The position numbers and the translations under genes are program-made. 64,000 nt of DNA from an uncultured Porphyromonadaceae bacterium (GTDB lineage Bacteria > Bacteroidota > Bacteroidia > Bacteroidales > Muribaculaceae), in contig URMA01000001.1 of assembly GCA_900548875.1 (NCBI GenBank), positions 124,001-188,000 on the forward strand. The letters are read 5' to 3'. The notes under the pieces were generated by a model that saw only the letters and a list, made by a program, of their open reading frames with translations, was not told the origin of the DNA and did no database searches. Shown in pieces: positions 27,420 to 36,729 of the stretch. The number at the start of each line of letters is the position of its first letter. The first letter of the stretch is position 1.

Positions 27420-28292
27420 ATGATGAAAAAAATCCTATCCCTATTGGCAGTTGTATTCCTGCTCTCATCCTGTCTCAACAGCGAAGATCCGAGTTACACA
27501 GTTTCACTCTCTTCCGTAGGCTACAACCACGTAACTTCATTTGAAGACAACACGACGAAACTGACGGCATCCAGCTATGACCTGGCCATGGATCTTGGCA
27601 AAATGACGATGAACATCGGAATGAAAATCAACCTCGGCGACGGCAACGACCAGGTTGAACTTTATCTCAATGACATTAAAATATCGTACGGCACCGATGC
27701 GCTCTACGTGTTCTCTGCTTCGGAAATTGTTCCGGAAAAAGGCGGTTCAGCCGATCCGAACTACACCATCACAAACCTCAAAGGTAAAATGTGGGCCTAC
27801 TACACAAGCGACGGCAGCTCGACACGCGAAGTGATTGTCCTGACTCTGTCCTACATCGTAAACGGCAAATACAGCGTATTCACCGTCGACAATCAGCCGA
27901 CATTCGTCAACAACCAGACGACAACCACCTGCACGAGCGCAGATATCCCTGCATATACAACTGCAACCACTACCTATGCAGTCAAGATGACCAGCACCTC
28001 GAAGGCCGATGTTACCATCTACAACGCCCAATTCAACAGCCAGATGCCGCAACTGACCATGACATTGAAAGATGTACCGGTTGTTCTGACTTCACAAGGC
28101 TATGAACTGAAAGCAGAAAGCATTGTTCCGCAAATCAACGACACCCCGTTCGAACAATACAAGATGAACGACTTCCGCCTGCAGGTAATTTCACAGGGAA
28201 CAGAAATGTACCTCAGCTTCAACTGCAATGTGATGAACGCCAGCTACACTGTGGCAGCCCACGGATACAGCTACATACAAGCCAATGAATAA
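27420..28292 (+). CDS. Lipoprotein of unknown function, partner of the TonB receptor
   Basis: This 290-residue protein has a lipoprotein signal (MMKKILSLLAVVFLLSSC, Cys at lipobox). The remainder is rich in Thr/Ser and alternating beta strands (YTVSLSSVGYNHVTSFEDNTTK, LTMTLKDVPVVL), with no catalytic motif I recognise. It is not SusD-like (too short, no TPR-type helices). It lies 17 bp after the receptor gene and is followed by a strong terminator, so the pair is a two-gene operon. It may be a surface or periplasmic binding partner of the receptor; this is inferred from position only. Confidence 0.7.
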   Translation: MMKKILSLLAVVFLLSSCLNSEDPSYTVSLSSVGYNHVTSFEDNTTKLTASSYDLAMDLGKMTMNIGMKINLGDGNDQVELYLNDIKISYGTDALYVFSASEIVPEKGGSADPNYTITNLKGKMWAYYTSDGSSTREVIVLTLSYIVNGKYSVFTVDNQPTFVNNQTTTTCTSADIPAYTTATTTYAVKMTSTSKADVTIYNAQFNSQMPQLTMTLKDVPVVLTSQGYELKAESIVPQINDTPFEQYKMNDFRLQVISQGTEMYLSFNCNVMNASYTVAAHGYSYIQANE

Positions 28293-28318
28293 TTCAGCAA
28301 TATTCACATAATTTACAA

Positions 28319-28372
28319 CTTGCGCCGGAATCTGTCGCCAACCGACAAATCCGGCGCAAGTCTTTTTTTATT
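28319..28372 (+). terminator. Rho-independent terminator of the TonB receptor-lipoprotein operon
   Basis: CTTGCGCCGGA pairs with TCCGGCGCAAG and TGTCG with CGACA inside the same stem, around a short loop. TCTTTTTTTATTG follows. It begins 27 bp after the stop codon. Confidence 0.9.
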
Positions 28373-28495
28373 GTATCGAGCCGGTTAAACTAAAATTGGT
28401 TTAAAAAATCATATTTCGGGCACAATAATTCGCCCATTTCAAAACTTTTTTCTACTTTTACCAAATAATCTAACGACATTACAACCAGAACAGAA

Positions 28496-29038
28496 ATGCA
28501 ACAAATAGAGGAAGACGACATTGTCAAAAGACTCAGAACTCCCGAGGACTGCCGACAAGCCTTCACGGAAGTGATAGCCCTCTACAGCGAACCCCTCTAT
28601 TGGCAAATCAGAAAAATGGTCATCAACCACGAAGATGCCAACGACCTTCTCCAGAACACATTTCTGAAGGCATGGGCCAACGTGGAGAATTTCCGCGGAG
28701 AAGCGAAACTGTCGACCTGGCTCTACAAGATAGCCATCAACGAGTCTATCACCTTCCTTAACAAGGAACGCCAACGACAGAATATCTCGATTGACGACGA
28801 CGATACGTTTCTCATCGATACGCTGGAAAGTGACGAGTGGTTTGACGGCGACGAACTGAAGCTCGAATTGCAGAAAGCCATCAGCAAACTGCCGGAAAAG
28901 CAACGTCTGATTTTCAATATGAGGTATTTTGATGAAATGAAATATGAAGAGATGTCCGAAATTCTCGGAACTTCCGTCGGCGCTCTGAAGTCTTCATTCC
29001 ACCACGCTGTAAAAAAAATTGAACAATATTTTCAATAA
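28496..29038 (+). CDS. ECF-type RNA polymerase sigma factor
   Basis: This 180-residue group 4 sigma factor has region 2 at ~25-95 (HEDANDLLQNTFLKAWANVENFRGEAKLSTWLYKIAINESI) and region 4 at ~120-175 (AISKLPEKQRLIFNMRYFDEMKYEEMSEILGTSVGALKSSFHHAVKKIE). It directs RNA polymerase to a stress or envelope regulon. It opens a cluster with a one-TM protein and a periplasmic Spy/CnrX-like protein, the usual layout of sigma, anti-sigma and sensor. It lies downstream of a strong terminator, so it has its own promoter; the best guess is TACTTTTA at 28453-28460 (7 of 8), without a good -33 box. Confidence 0.9.
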   Translation: MQQIEEDDIVKRLRTPEDCRQAFTEVIALYSEPLYWQIRKMVINHEDANDLLQNTFLKAWANVENFRGEAKLSTWLYKIAINESITFLNKERQRQNISIDDDDTFLIDTLESDEWFDGDELKLELQKAISKLPEKQRLIFNMRYFDEMKYEEMSEILGTSVGALKSSFHHAVKKIEQYFQ

Positions 29039-29078
29039 CGGTTAAACCTTTTTTTATTGTTTTAGTCAAAAGTATACT

Positions 29079-29486
29079 ATGAAACAGGAAAACGACATAT
29101 TCGATAAAATAGGAAAAGACCCAGGCTTCAGAGTGCCCGACGGCTATTTTGAAGACTTTGCAAAGAAAATGGCAGCACAGCTACCGGAGAAACAATTTAC
29201 TGTCGAGAAAAAGACTACCGTATGGCTGAGCATTCGCCCATGGGTCTACATGGCTGCCATGTTTGCCGGAATCTGGTGCATGATGTACATATTCTCGGAC
29301 ATCAAAAATGCCAGTTCCAAGAATTTAGGATTCAATCCGGAGATTGCCGACGCAATGAACGACGAACAGTTTGTCAACGAGTTCATGATGACAGGCACAG
29401 GCAATATTTCCGATTACGACCTTTTAATGGAAATATATAACGAAGGCGTCGACGCAAGCGTCTTTGATTCTGACTCTATTAATTGA
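29079..29486 (+). CDS. Single-pass membrane protein, putative anti-sigma factor
   Basis: This 135-residue protein has a cytoplasmic N-terminal ~50 residues (DPGFRVPDGYFEDFAKKMAAQLPE), one TM helix at ~52-72 (IRPWVYMAAMFAGIWCMMYIF) and an acidic C-terminal ~60 residues outside. Small one-TM proteins directly after ECF genes are often anti-sigma factors, and the VPDGYFEDF motif recurs in Bacteroidota members of this kind. No zinc-binding HxxxCxxC motif is present, so it is not a ZAS-type anti-sigma. The function is inferred from position and topology. It lies 40 bp after the sigma gene; its stop lies 9 bases before the next ATG. Confidence 0.7.
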   Translation: MKQENDIFDKIGKDPGFRVPDGYFEDFAKKMAAQLPEKQFTVEKKTTVWLSIRPWVYMAAMFAGIWCMMYIFSDIKNASSKNLGFNPEIADAMNDEQFVNEFMMTGTGNISDYDLLMEIYNEGVDASVFDSDSIN

Positions 29487-29494
29487 ATTATCCA

Positions 29495-29959
29495 ATGAAA
29501 AGAACATATTTATTTATCACATTAGCCCTTTTATTTTTTACAATCCCGGCAATATCCTACGCACAGGATTCTGATGTTCAAACCAGAAAAAAATGGTTCC
29601 AGGAAGTAAGAAACTACAAATACGACTTCTTCGCCAAGGAAATGGAACTGACAAAAGAACAGCAGAATGCCTTTTTCCCCGAATATGAAGCAATGGAAAA
29701 AGCCATCTTCATGGTTAACAAGGAAGCCCGGGAAATGGAATCGAAGATTACCAACTCGAAAGATGCTGTTTCGGACACAGAATACGAAGCAGCGGCTTTG
29801 GCTTTAACCAAAATCAAGCAAAAGGAAGGCGAAATAGAAATGGAGTATTTCACCAAATTTGAAAAAATCCTTTCTAAAAAACAGCTGTTCCTGCTTAAAC
29901 GAGCTGAAAACAAGTTCACACAAAGCATTCTGAACTATCACAAGAAAGCAGCTAAATAA
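29495..29959 (+). CDS. Periplasmic Spy/CpxP/CnrX-like helical protein
   Basis: The start at ATG 29495 gives 154 residues with a signal peptide (MKRTYLFITLALLFFTIPAISYA). The mature part is almost all charged helix: MELTKEQQNAFFPEYEAMEKAI resembles the LTxxQ motif of the Spy/CpxP/CnrX superfamily, and AALALTKIKQKEGEIEMEYFTKFEKILSKKQ gives the second long helix. Such proteins sense misfolded envelope proteins or metals and control anti-sigma factors. With the upstream sigma and one-TM protein this resembles the CnrH-Y-X arrangement. The family assignment is from helix pattern and motif only. Confidence 0.65.
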   Translation: MKRTYLFITLALLFFTIPAISYAQDSDVQTRKKWFQEVRNYKYDFFAKEMELTKEQQNAFFPEYEAMEKAIFMVNKEAREMESKITNSKDAVSDTEYEAAALALTKIKQKEGEIEMEYFTKFEKILSKKQLFLLKRAENKFTQSILNYHKKAAK

Positions 29960-29992
29960 ACAAAGAATAAACTACTTTTTCAAGAACCCATA

Positions 29993-30034
29993 ACACCGGA
30001 TTTCAGATGCTTGCCGAAATCCGGTGTTTTTTTT
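29993..30034 (+). terminator. Strong terminator/attenuator between the sigma cluster and the macroglobulin gene
   Basis: ACACCGGATTTC (29993-30004) pairs perfectly with GAAATCCGGTGT (30016-30027) and runs into eight T. The next gene's ATG is only 13 bases further on, so no room remains for a promoter between them. The macroglobulin gene must be reached by readthrough, or the hairpin regulates it. Confidence 0.85.
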
Positions 30035-30047
30035 ATAAACCTGCATT

Positions 30048-33000
30048 ATGAAAAAACTATTTTTCTTTCTATGTATCCTCCTGGCTGCAATGCCGGCAGC
30101 CGGGGCAAAACAATCGGAACCCGATTTCCGCTATCCGGAAACAGTGATGAAACAGGCGGCTGAACAGATGAAAAAAGCCGACAAGAAAAAGGACTACCAG
30201 AACTTTATCGACGGCTTCATCCGATACTCCATCGCGAAAAGCCACATATCACAGGACTACGTTCCGCAAATCATACACACCACTGACAGCCTTGCTGCAA
30301 CAATGGGCGACAAACGCTTCCAAGCAGTGCTCTACTGTTTGGAACTAAAAATGTTGGAAGCCTTTTACAATGAGAAGCCATACGTCTACTCCAGCCGCAC
30401 CGAAATGACCGATACCGTACCCGGTGACATCAGAGAGTGGACGAACCGCAACTTCATCGACCGTGCCGTGGTATTGGCTGAAAACATTCTCGCAGAAAAG
30501 GATATTTTATCAAAAGAAAAAGTAGACAATTTCAAGACAATCATCAACGTTCCCAAAGAAGGGAAAGAGTTTGCCCCTACCCTCTTCGATGCGTTGGCCT
30601 ATGAAACATTGGAATACCTGAACGAATTTGAATACACGGAAAATTACATTTATCCGATACAACGATTGGTCGACAGCAAAAGCTACATCAATGCGCCCAA
30701 AATATCTGATGAGCAAATCATAAACATGCAGCAGGCTTATTTCAAGGCATTGCTGACACTGCACAGCAACAACATTCCTGCTTATATTTATGCGGAACTG
30801 AAACGACTTGATGAATTGTACTGGATAGCATACGATATAACGGACGAAAAAGTCATCGAGCCTCAACTGGAAAAACTTTATCAACAATTCGCCGACAGTA
30901 AGTATTCTACCGAAATTCTTATCCGCTTGCTTAACGATAAAGATATCAGCGAACAATGGTACAAGACAGCCCAAGAGCACGTCAAGCGCTATGCAGACTA
31001 TCCTCGCATCAACGATGTCAAAAACTATATTAACAAATGCGAAGAACAGTCGGTCGACCTTACAACAAAAGACTGGTGGCTTCCGTCGGATTCCATCCGT
31101 CTGGACGTGACTGCACGCAACCTGAATAAATTCAAGGTAAATATCTACCGCGTGACTTCCCAGCAGCCCCAATATGACAAGCTATCTGAATTGGGCAATC
31201 CTTTTTATTCCCAAACTTTCGTCATCGAATCAAACGGTATATACACTACAGATAAGAAAATAAAGTTACCACCATTGGATCTCGGATACTATTTAGTAAT
31301 TGTGAAATTCACGGACAAAAAAGGCAAAACGCAAACATCCGACTCTCGTCAGGCCTTCACCGTTTCGAACCTGACAACATTGTTCCATGAAGTCAATGAT
31401 GAACAACGTCTGTACGTTGTCCGCGCTGACAACGGGCAGCCTATGGCCAACGCCCTATTGTCTTTTGTGGAAAATAAAAATGTGGTACAAAAGCAACGTA
31501 CCAACCGCTACGGATATGCCGTCATTGACAGAAAAGCAGGCCAATGTAATGGTTATGCGACATTGGGCAACGACACTGTACCATTCTACTTCTATACATC
31601 ACCTACCCGAGAGGAATATATTTCAGGCAAAATATTTACAGACCTGAAAGTGTACCGTCCGGGGGAAACAGTTAAATTTTCTGCCATAATGTTCCATTCT
31701 GGGAAAAAGAACATACCGGTAAAGGAAGAAACGGTCAACATTACCGTGACAAATCCTAACGGCAAAAAGGTGGCTGAAATGACAATGCTGACAGATGCGT
31801 TCGGACGCGTTGACTCCACATTCATAACTTCCAAGGACGGAATCTCCGGATATTACAATATTTCCATCAAAAACAGCAAAAACAGGTATATAGCATCTTC
31901 AAGCATACAAGTGAGCGAATACAAGGCCCCGACATTCTATATCAGTTATGACAAAGAGCGTTCGAACCTTGCCACAACCGACTCCGTATGCCTGAAAGGC
32001 ACAGTCATGACATTCTCGCAATTTCCGATTGCCAATGCCACAATTTCCTACTCACTCAACCCTCAGAACTTTTACTGGATTGAAAACAATGATTTGGATA
32101 GCACATCAGGTACAACAACGACCGATGCACAAGGCAACTGGTCCATTCTGCTTCCGGCAAGCATCTTCAATGGCTCCAACTGGGGAGTCTTCCAATTGGA
32201 ACTGACTGCAACTTCGGAAAACGGAGAAACGCAAACTACCAGCGAAACCATCCGTATCGGAAGCAAAACCATACTCTCAATGGAAACCAAGGAAAAATAT
32301 CTGAACGAACAACCGATATTGTTCCCAATCCACGCCCATAACCTGAATCAGGAACCGATGGATGTGGACTGCATCTACCGCGTCATCGCAGAAAAAGATA
32401 CGGTAGCAACAGGCACTGTCAACACAAAAAATCCAGTCATTAACCTGACTTCTTTGAAATCGGGCAAATACAAGCTGTCACTTCGCATTGCCGGAGAAAA
32501 AGTACAAGACAATGACATTGTCCGCGACATTATCCTATACCGCAACTCAGACACCCTGCCTCCAGTCGAAACCATACTTTGGACTACCAAGGAGGCTGTG
32601 ACCTGTAACGAGGACAACAGCTTTAGCCTTGAGTTGGGAAGCACGGCTGACAATTATTTCTTCTACACCATATATAACGACGAAAAAGTAATCGTTGACA
32701 GCTGGCAGTTCAAAGAAAAAGGCTTCACAAACTTCAATGAAAAAGCTGAATTCAGCAATGATTCCAAAACCTACCTGCAACTGACGGCCGTCCACAATTG
32801 TGAGGAAGAAACCGTACTCATCGAACTGCGCCCTTCCGCTCCACGCGACACGGTTAGCATAAAGCTGGAAACATTCCGCGACAATATTACCCCTGGCTCA
32901 CGCGAAACATGGAAACTCCGCATTGCCGACAACAAGGGGAAAAACTACAAGGGGGCAGTTTTGGCCAATATGTATGATGCGGCACTAAATAAAATTGCCA

Positions 33001-35567
33001 ATAACACATGGAGTTTGTATCTGCCAAAGGGATTTGCTCCATTCACCAGCAAAATAGCCTCTCCGCGTTACAGTCCTTTTCAATTCAACATACAGGCAAG
33101 TTCCGCATACAAGTATTTGAGTTCTCCCGACATTATTGAACCAAAACTGAATTTCTACGGACAATTACTGTTCAACAGTAACATAAACTACATAGCATAC
33201 GGCGCGAACAGCATGGTCAAGCGTACTGCCGCTTCAGCCGATATGGCATTAGTAGAGTGTTTAGTAGCCGATGAAGAATCAAGCACTCGTTCCATCGAAC
33301 TGAAAACCGGTGCCATCCAACTGGAACAGAAAAATTCCCCCTATGACTACCGCGACCCGGACATCAAGACGGCGTTCTTCCTGCCGGCACTTGTATCCAA
33401 CGAAAACGGCGAGGTTGTCATCTCGTTCGACGTGCCGAACCGCAACACGCAATGGCAATTCTCGGCCATCGCCTATACGGAAGACATGAAATATGACGTT
33501 ATCAACCGCCTTATCACCGCCAACAAACCGCTGATGGTTCAGCCAAACATGCCACGGTTTGTCCGCATTGGCGACACGCTGACCGTTAAAGCCACGGTGA
33601 TGAACAATACAGACAAGGAAACGACTGCGAAAGTGCGTGTCGAATTTTTCACGCCTAAAGACAACAAGGTGGTTTCTAAAACAGATGTCACACTCACACT
33701 GCCTGCCAAAGGTTCGGACATCATTGCGTTCGACATGAATATCGATGAAAAATATGACTACCTCGGCTATCGCATCAAAGCGGACAACGGAACAAACAGC
33801 GACGGCGAGCAGAATATCATAGCCGTGCTCCCCTCCACTACTGATGTCGTGGAAGCAGAACCGTTCTACATGACAGCCGAACAAAAGTCAGCGAAATGGG
33901 AACTTCCGAAATTCGGACAAGAAGGAAAAATCACTTTTGAATATTGCGACAACCCGGTATGGTACTGTGTAACGGCCCTGCCTTCGGTCATATCTTCATC
34001 AGAAACGGCCACAGCCTACATCACTAACTACTATGCAACGGTGATGGCCGACAACATTGTACGCAGCAATACACAAATCGCCGAAGCCATCAAAAAGTGG
34101 AATGAAACGAAGGAGCAGAAATCCAACCTTCAAAAGAACGCTGAACTGAAAACCATCAGTTTGGAAAACACTCCGTGGCTTAATGAAGCGGAATCGGAAA
34201 CGGCGATGATGGGCAAACTTGCCGACCTGACCGATGCCGCCACTATTGAATATCGCAAACAAAAGGCTCTGACCTCTTTGAAGGATTTACAGAATGCAGA
34301 CGGAGGATTCTCTTGGTTTAAAAACTGCGAATCCTCAGAATATATCACACGGACTGTAGTCGAGTATTTCGGACGATTGAAAGAAATGGGCTATTTCGAC
34401 AACAACGTTCTTGCTGCCGACATCATAACAAAGGCTGTCAACTATCTCGACAATCAGGTTATCGAAGATTTGAAAAAGGCAAAAGAGCCGGAAAAACTGT
34501 ATGGCGGATATTTCAGCTATCTCAGCGTTCGAATGCTTCACAACGACATACTTATGCCAAAAGAACTGGTTCCGGTGAAAACAAAGACACTGGAATCCGT
34601 CGAAGACAGTTGGGGCAACTATTCCATCCCAATGAAAGCAGAAGCAGCTATACTGCTTGCCAATTGCGACAAGAAAAAGACTGCTGCCGCAATTGTGGAA
34701 TCACTGCGCCAATACACGGTAAAAACAGAAAATCGCGGCATCTACTGGGATGTGAACGGAAACAAGGTAAACATTGCCGCCAACGCACTCCAAGCCTTCA
34801 ATAAGGTAAATTCGGAGGATAAGGACATCGACCGTATCCGTCTGTGGCTGCTCCAGCAAAAAGAAACGCAAAACTGGGGAACATCGGCGAATGCCTGCGA
34901 TGCCGTCTACGCAGTTCTGACAACAGGCTCATCCTGGGTGAACAGCGAACGTAAGGCTCCGGAAATAAAAGTCGGCAACATAAAAATCGACACAAAAACA
35001 ACTGACTGTTATTTCGGCTACATCAAACGCTCGTTCGACTTCGGCACATTGAAGGGCAACAAACTGTCCGTAAAACGCTATGGCGACAATCCGGCATGGG
35101 GAGCCGTCTACTGCCAGTACAATGCTCCTATGCAGGAAGTACAGAAACAATCGGCCACCGATATTCAGGTCAACAAGGAGTTCTATCTCTACGACGAAGC
35201 AGGGAAGCTCATAGGAAAACCGGCAAATACCTTCAAGGTAGGCGACCGTGTACAAGTGAGAGTAACCGTCAAAACGGCCCGCGACCTCGACTTCGTAGCC
35301 TTGACCGACGACCGTGCTGCCTGCTTTGAACCCGTTGACCAACTTCCAGTCTACAGTTGGAAAGAAGGCATTCGCAGCTACCGCGAAACACGCGACTCGG
35401 CTACCAATATCTTCATCACCCGCTTGACAAAAGGAACTTACGTAATGACCTACGACGTATTTGTCAACAATGTCGGTACCTATAACAGCGGCATCGCCAC
35501 GGCTCAGTGTCAGTACGCGCCGCAAATCGTGTCTCACTCCAACGGTACCGTAATCACAGCAGAATAG
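30048..35567 (+). CDS. Alpha-2-macroglobulin family protein without thioester motif
   Basis: This 1839-residue protein has a signal peptide (MKKLFFFLCILLAAMPAAGA). Helical N-terminal repeats occupy ~25-330. An MG2 domain starts near residue 527 (FTDLKVYRPGETVKFSAIMF), and further MG-type beta domains follow. The A2M signature block starts near residue 1104 (AFFLPALVSNENGEVVISFD, NRNTQWQFSAIAY). The alpha-alpha toroid (TED-like) region runs to about 1650 (LQNADGGFSWFKNCESSEY). A final receptor-binding-like beta domain ends ATAQCQYAPQIVS. The Cys-x-Glu-Gln thioester expected at the start of the toroid is replaced (LPSVISSSETATAYITNYYA), so it cannot trap proteases covalently by that chemistry. 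Proteins of this class guard the periplasm or outer membrane. It lies behind an ECF sigma cluster. Confidence 0.85.
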   Translation: MKKLFFFLCILLAAMPAAGAKQSEPDFRYPETVMKQAAEQMKKADKKKDYQNFIDGFIRYSIAKSHISQDYVPQIIHTTDSLAATMGDKRFQAVLYCLELKMLEAFYNEKPYVYSSRTEMTDTVPGDIREWTNRNFIDRAVVLAENILAEKDILSKEKVDNFKTIINVPKEGKEFAPTLFDALAYETLEYLNEFEYTENYIYPIQRLVDSKSYINAPKISDEQIINMQQAYFKALLTLHSNNIPAYIYAELKRLDELYWIAYDITDEKVIEPQLEKLYQQFADSKYSTEILIRLLNDKDISEQWYKTAQEHVKRYADYPRINDVKNYINKCEEQSVDLTTKDWWLPSDSIRLDVTARNLNKFKVNIYRVTSQQPQYDKLSELGNPFYSQTFVIESNGIYTTDKKIKLPPLDLGYYLVIVKFTDKKGKTQTSDSRQAFTVSNLTTLFHEVNDEQRLYVVRADNGQPMANALLSFVENKNVVQKQRTNRYGYAVIDRKAGQCNGYATLGNDTVPFYFYTSPTREEYISGKIFTDLKVYRPGETVKFSAIMFHSGKKNIPVKEETVNITVTNPNGKKVAEMTMLTDAFGRVDSTFITSKDGISGYYNISIKNSKNRYIASSSIQVSEYKAPTFYISYDKERSNLATTDSVCLKGTVMTFSQFPIANATISYSLNPQNFYWIENNDLDSTSGTTTTDAQGNWSILLPASIFNGSNWGVFQLELTATSENGETQTTSETIRIGSKTILSMETKEKYLNEQPILFPIHAHNLNQEPMDVDCIYRVIAEKDTVATGTVNTKNPVINLTSLKSGKYKLSLRIAGEKVQDNDIVRDIILYRNSDTLPPVETILWTTKEAVTCNEDNSFSLELGSTADNYFFYTIYNDEKVIVDSWQFKEKGFTNFNEKAEFSNDSKTYLQLTAVHNCEEETVLIELRPSAPRDTVSIKLETFRDNITPGSRETWKLRIADNKGKNYKGAVLANMYDAALNKIANNTWSLYLPKGFAPFTSKIASPRYSPFQFNIQASSAYKYLSSPDIIEPKLNFYGQLLFNSNINYIAYGANSMVKRTAASADMALVECLVADEESSTRSIELKTGAIQLEQKNSPYDYRDPDIKTAFFLPALVSNENGEVVISFDVPNRNTQWQFSAIAYTEDMKYDVINRLITANKPLMVQPNMPRFVRIGDTLTVKATVMNNTDKETTAKVRVEFFTPKDNKVVSKTDVTLTLPAKGSDIIAFDMNIDEKYDYLGYRIKADNGTNSDGEQNIIAVLPSTTDVVEAEPFYMTAEQKSAKWELPKFGQEGKITFEYCDNPVWYCVTALPSVISSSETATAYITNYYATVMADNIVRSNTQIAEAIKKWNETKEQKSNLQKNAELKTISLENTPWLNEAESETAMMGKLADLTDAATIEYRKQKALTSLKDLQNADGGFSWFKNCESSEYITRTVVEYFGRLKEMGYFDNNVLAADIITKAVNYLDNQVIEDLKKAKEPEKLYGGYFSYLSVRMLHNDILMPKELVPVKTKTLESVEDSWGNYSIPMKAEAAILLANCDKKKTAAAIVESLRQYTVKTENRGIYWDVNGNKVNIAANALQAFNKVNSEDKDIDRIRLWLLQQKETQNWGTSANACDAVYAVLTTGSSWVNSERKAPEIKVGNIKIDTKTTDCYFGYIKRSFDFGTLKGNKLSVKRYGDNPAWGAVYCQYNAPMQEVQKQSATDIQVNKEFYLYDEAGKLIGKPANTFKVGDRVQVRVTVKTARDLDFVALTDDRAACFEPVDQLPVYSWKEGIRSYRETRDSATNIFITRLTKGTYVMTYDVFVNNVGTYNSGIATAQCQYAPQIVSHSNGTVITAE

Positions 35568-35590
35568 ACAAATAATCTCACTACAAAAAC

Positions 35591-35630
35591 AACCCGCGGG
35601 ATTGACTGTAACGCCAATCCCGCGGGTTTT
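35591..35630. terminator. Bidirectional terminator between the macroglobulin gene and fcl
   Basis: AACCCGCGGGATTG (35591-35604) pairs with CAATCCCGCGGGTT (35615-35628) over 14 bp. T-rich tracts lie on the plus side (TTACTTTTTAT) and, read in reverse, on the minus side (GTTTTTGTAG). It serves both convergent genes. Confidence 0.9.
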
Positions 35631-35648
35631 ACTTTTTATCGGATTCTT

Positions 35649-36719
35649 TTAGTTTTCCAAATACCATTTATAGAGCGCGGCTACGCCGTCTTCAATCTCC
35701 ATCTTGTGATGCCAGCCGAGTGAATGCAACTTGCTGACATCGGTCAGCTTGCGCATCGTGCCGTCGGGCTTCGTAGCATCCCAGCAGATTTCACCTTCAT
35801 AGCCTATCGTGCGTTTGATGATGTCTGCCAACTGAGCGATAGTTACCTCCTTGCCGCTGCCAATATTGATGTGGCAGTTGCGCACTTCCGGATTGTCGCC
35901 CTTCAGTTGCTCAAAGTCGATATTTTCCATCACATAGACAGAAGCATCCGCCATATCCTCGCTCCAAAGGAATTCACGGATAGGTTTGCCCGACCCCCAG
36001 AGGTTCAAATGGCCGTTGCAAATGCCGTATTTTTCCAACATGGCATCAATAACTTCATCGTTGGCTTTGCCGTCAATATCACCCACCGGACGACGGTCAA
36101 GATCGCGGCGTATAGCCTCACGGTCGTTCTCCATACGTAGTTTTGCCAAATACATCTTACGAATCATAGCCGGCAACACATGGCTGCGCACCAAGTCGAA
36201 ATTGTCGTTCGGACCGTAAAGGTTCGTCGGCATAACGGCTATATAGTTTGTACCATACTGCAAGTTGAAGCTTTCACACATCTTCAGTCCGGCAATCTTC
36301 GCGATAGCATACGGCTCGTTGGTGTATTCCAACGGTGATGTAAGCAAAGCGGATTCAGGTATCGGCTGCGGAGCTTCGCGCGGATAAATGCAAGTGCTGC
36401 CCAAGAAAAGCAGTTTCTTTACACCGTGGCGGAAACTCTCCCCTATCACATTCTGCTGAATCTGCAAATTGCGGTAGATAAAGTCGGCACGATAGATGCT
36501 GTTTGCCATAATTCCGCCCACGAAAGCTGCGGCAAGAATAACATATTCCGGCTGTTCTTCGTCGAAAAAGCGGCGAACCTCAACGGCATCCAGCAAATCC
36601 AGTTCTGCATGCGTACGGCCTACAAGGTTCGTATATCCCTTGATTTTCAAATTGTTCCATATAGCAGAACCTACCAGTCCGCGGTGGCCTGCCACATAGA
36701 TTTTAGCATTTTTCTCCAT
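35649..36719 (-). CDS. fcl: GDP-L-fucose synthase
   Basis: This 356-residue SDR-family enzyme converts GDP-4-keto-6-deoxymannose to GDP-L-fucose with NADPH (epimerase plus reductase). It shows the nucleotide motif VAGHRGLVGSAI, the FLGSTCIYPREAPQPIPE segment with the catalytic Ser, and the Tyr/Lys pair in YTNEPYAIAKIAG. An insertion around 190-225 (MENDREAIRRDLDRRPVGD) makes it slightly longer than the ~320-residue E. coli enzyme. It lies 10 bp after gmd, which makes its substrate. It is the last gene of the group, with a terminator behind it. Confidence 0.95.
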   Translation of the reverse strand: MEKNAKIYVAGHRGLVGSAIWNNLKIKGYTNLVGRTHAELDLLDAVEVRRFFDEEQPEYVILAAAFVGGIMANSIYRADFIYRNLQIQQNVIGESFRHGVKKLLFLGSTCIYPREAPQPIPESALLTSPLEYTNEPYAIAKIAGLKMCESFNLQYGTNYIAVMPTNLYGPNDNFDLVRSHVLPAMIRKMYLAKLRMENDREAIRRDLDRRPVGDIDGKANDEVIDAMLEKYGICNGHLNLWGSGKPIREFLWSEDMADASVYVMENIDFEQLKGDNPEVRNCHINIGSGKEVTIAQLADIIKRTIGYEGEICWDATKPDGTMRKLTDVSKLHSLGWHHKMEIEDGVAALYKWYLEN

Positions 36720-36729
36720 AATCAGTCCG

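Noticed and set aside
28385..28404. TTAAAC/GTTTAA hairpin before the sigma gene as an operator or second terminator
   Set aside because: The stem is only six A/T-rich pairs and lies just after a strong terminator; not distinguishable from chance.
29039..29078. GGTTAAACC followed by seven T between the sigma and one-TM genes as a terminator
   Set aside because: The stem would have four pairs and a one-base loop, which cannot form.
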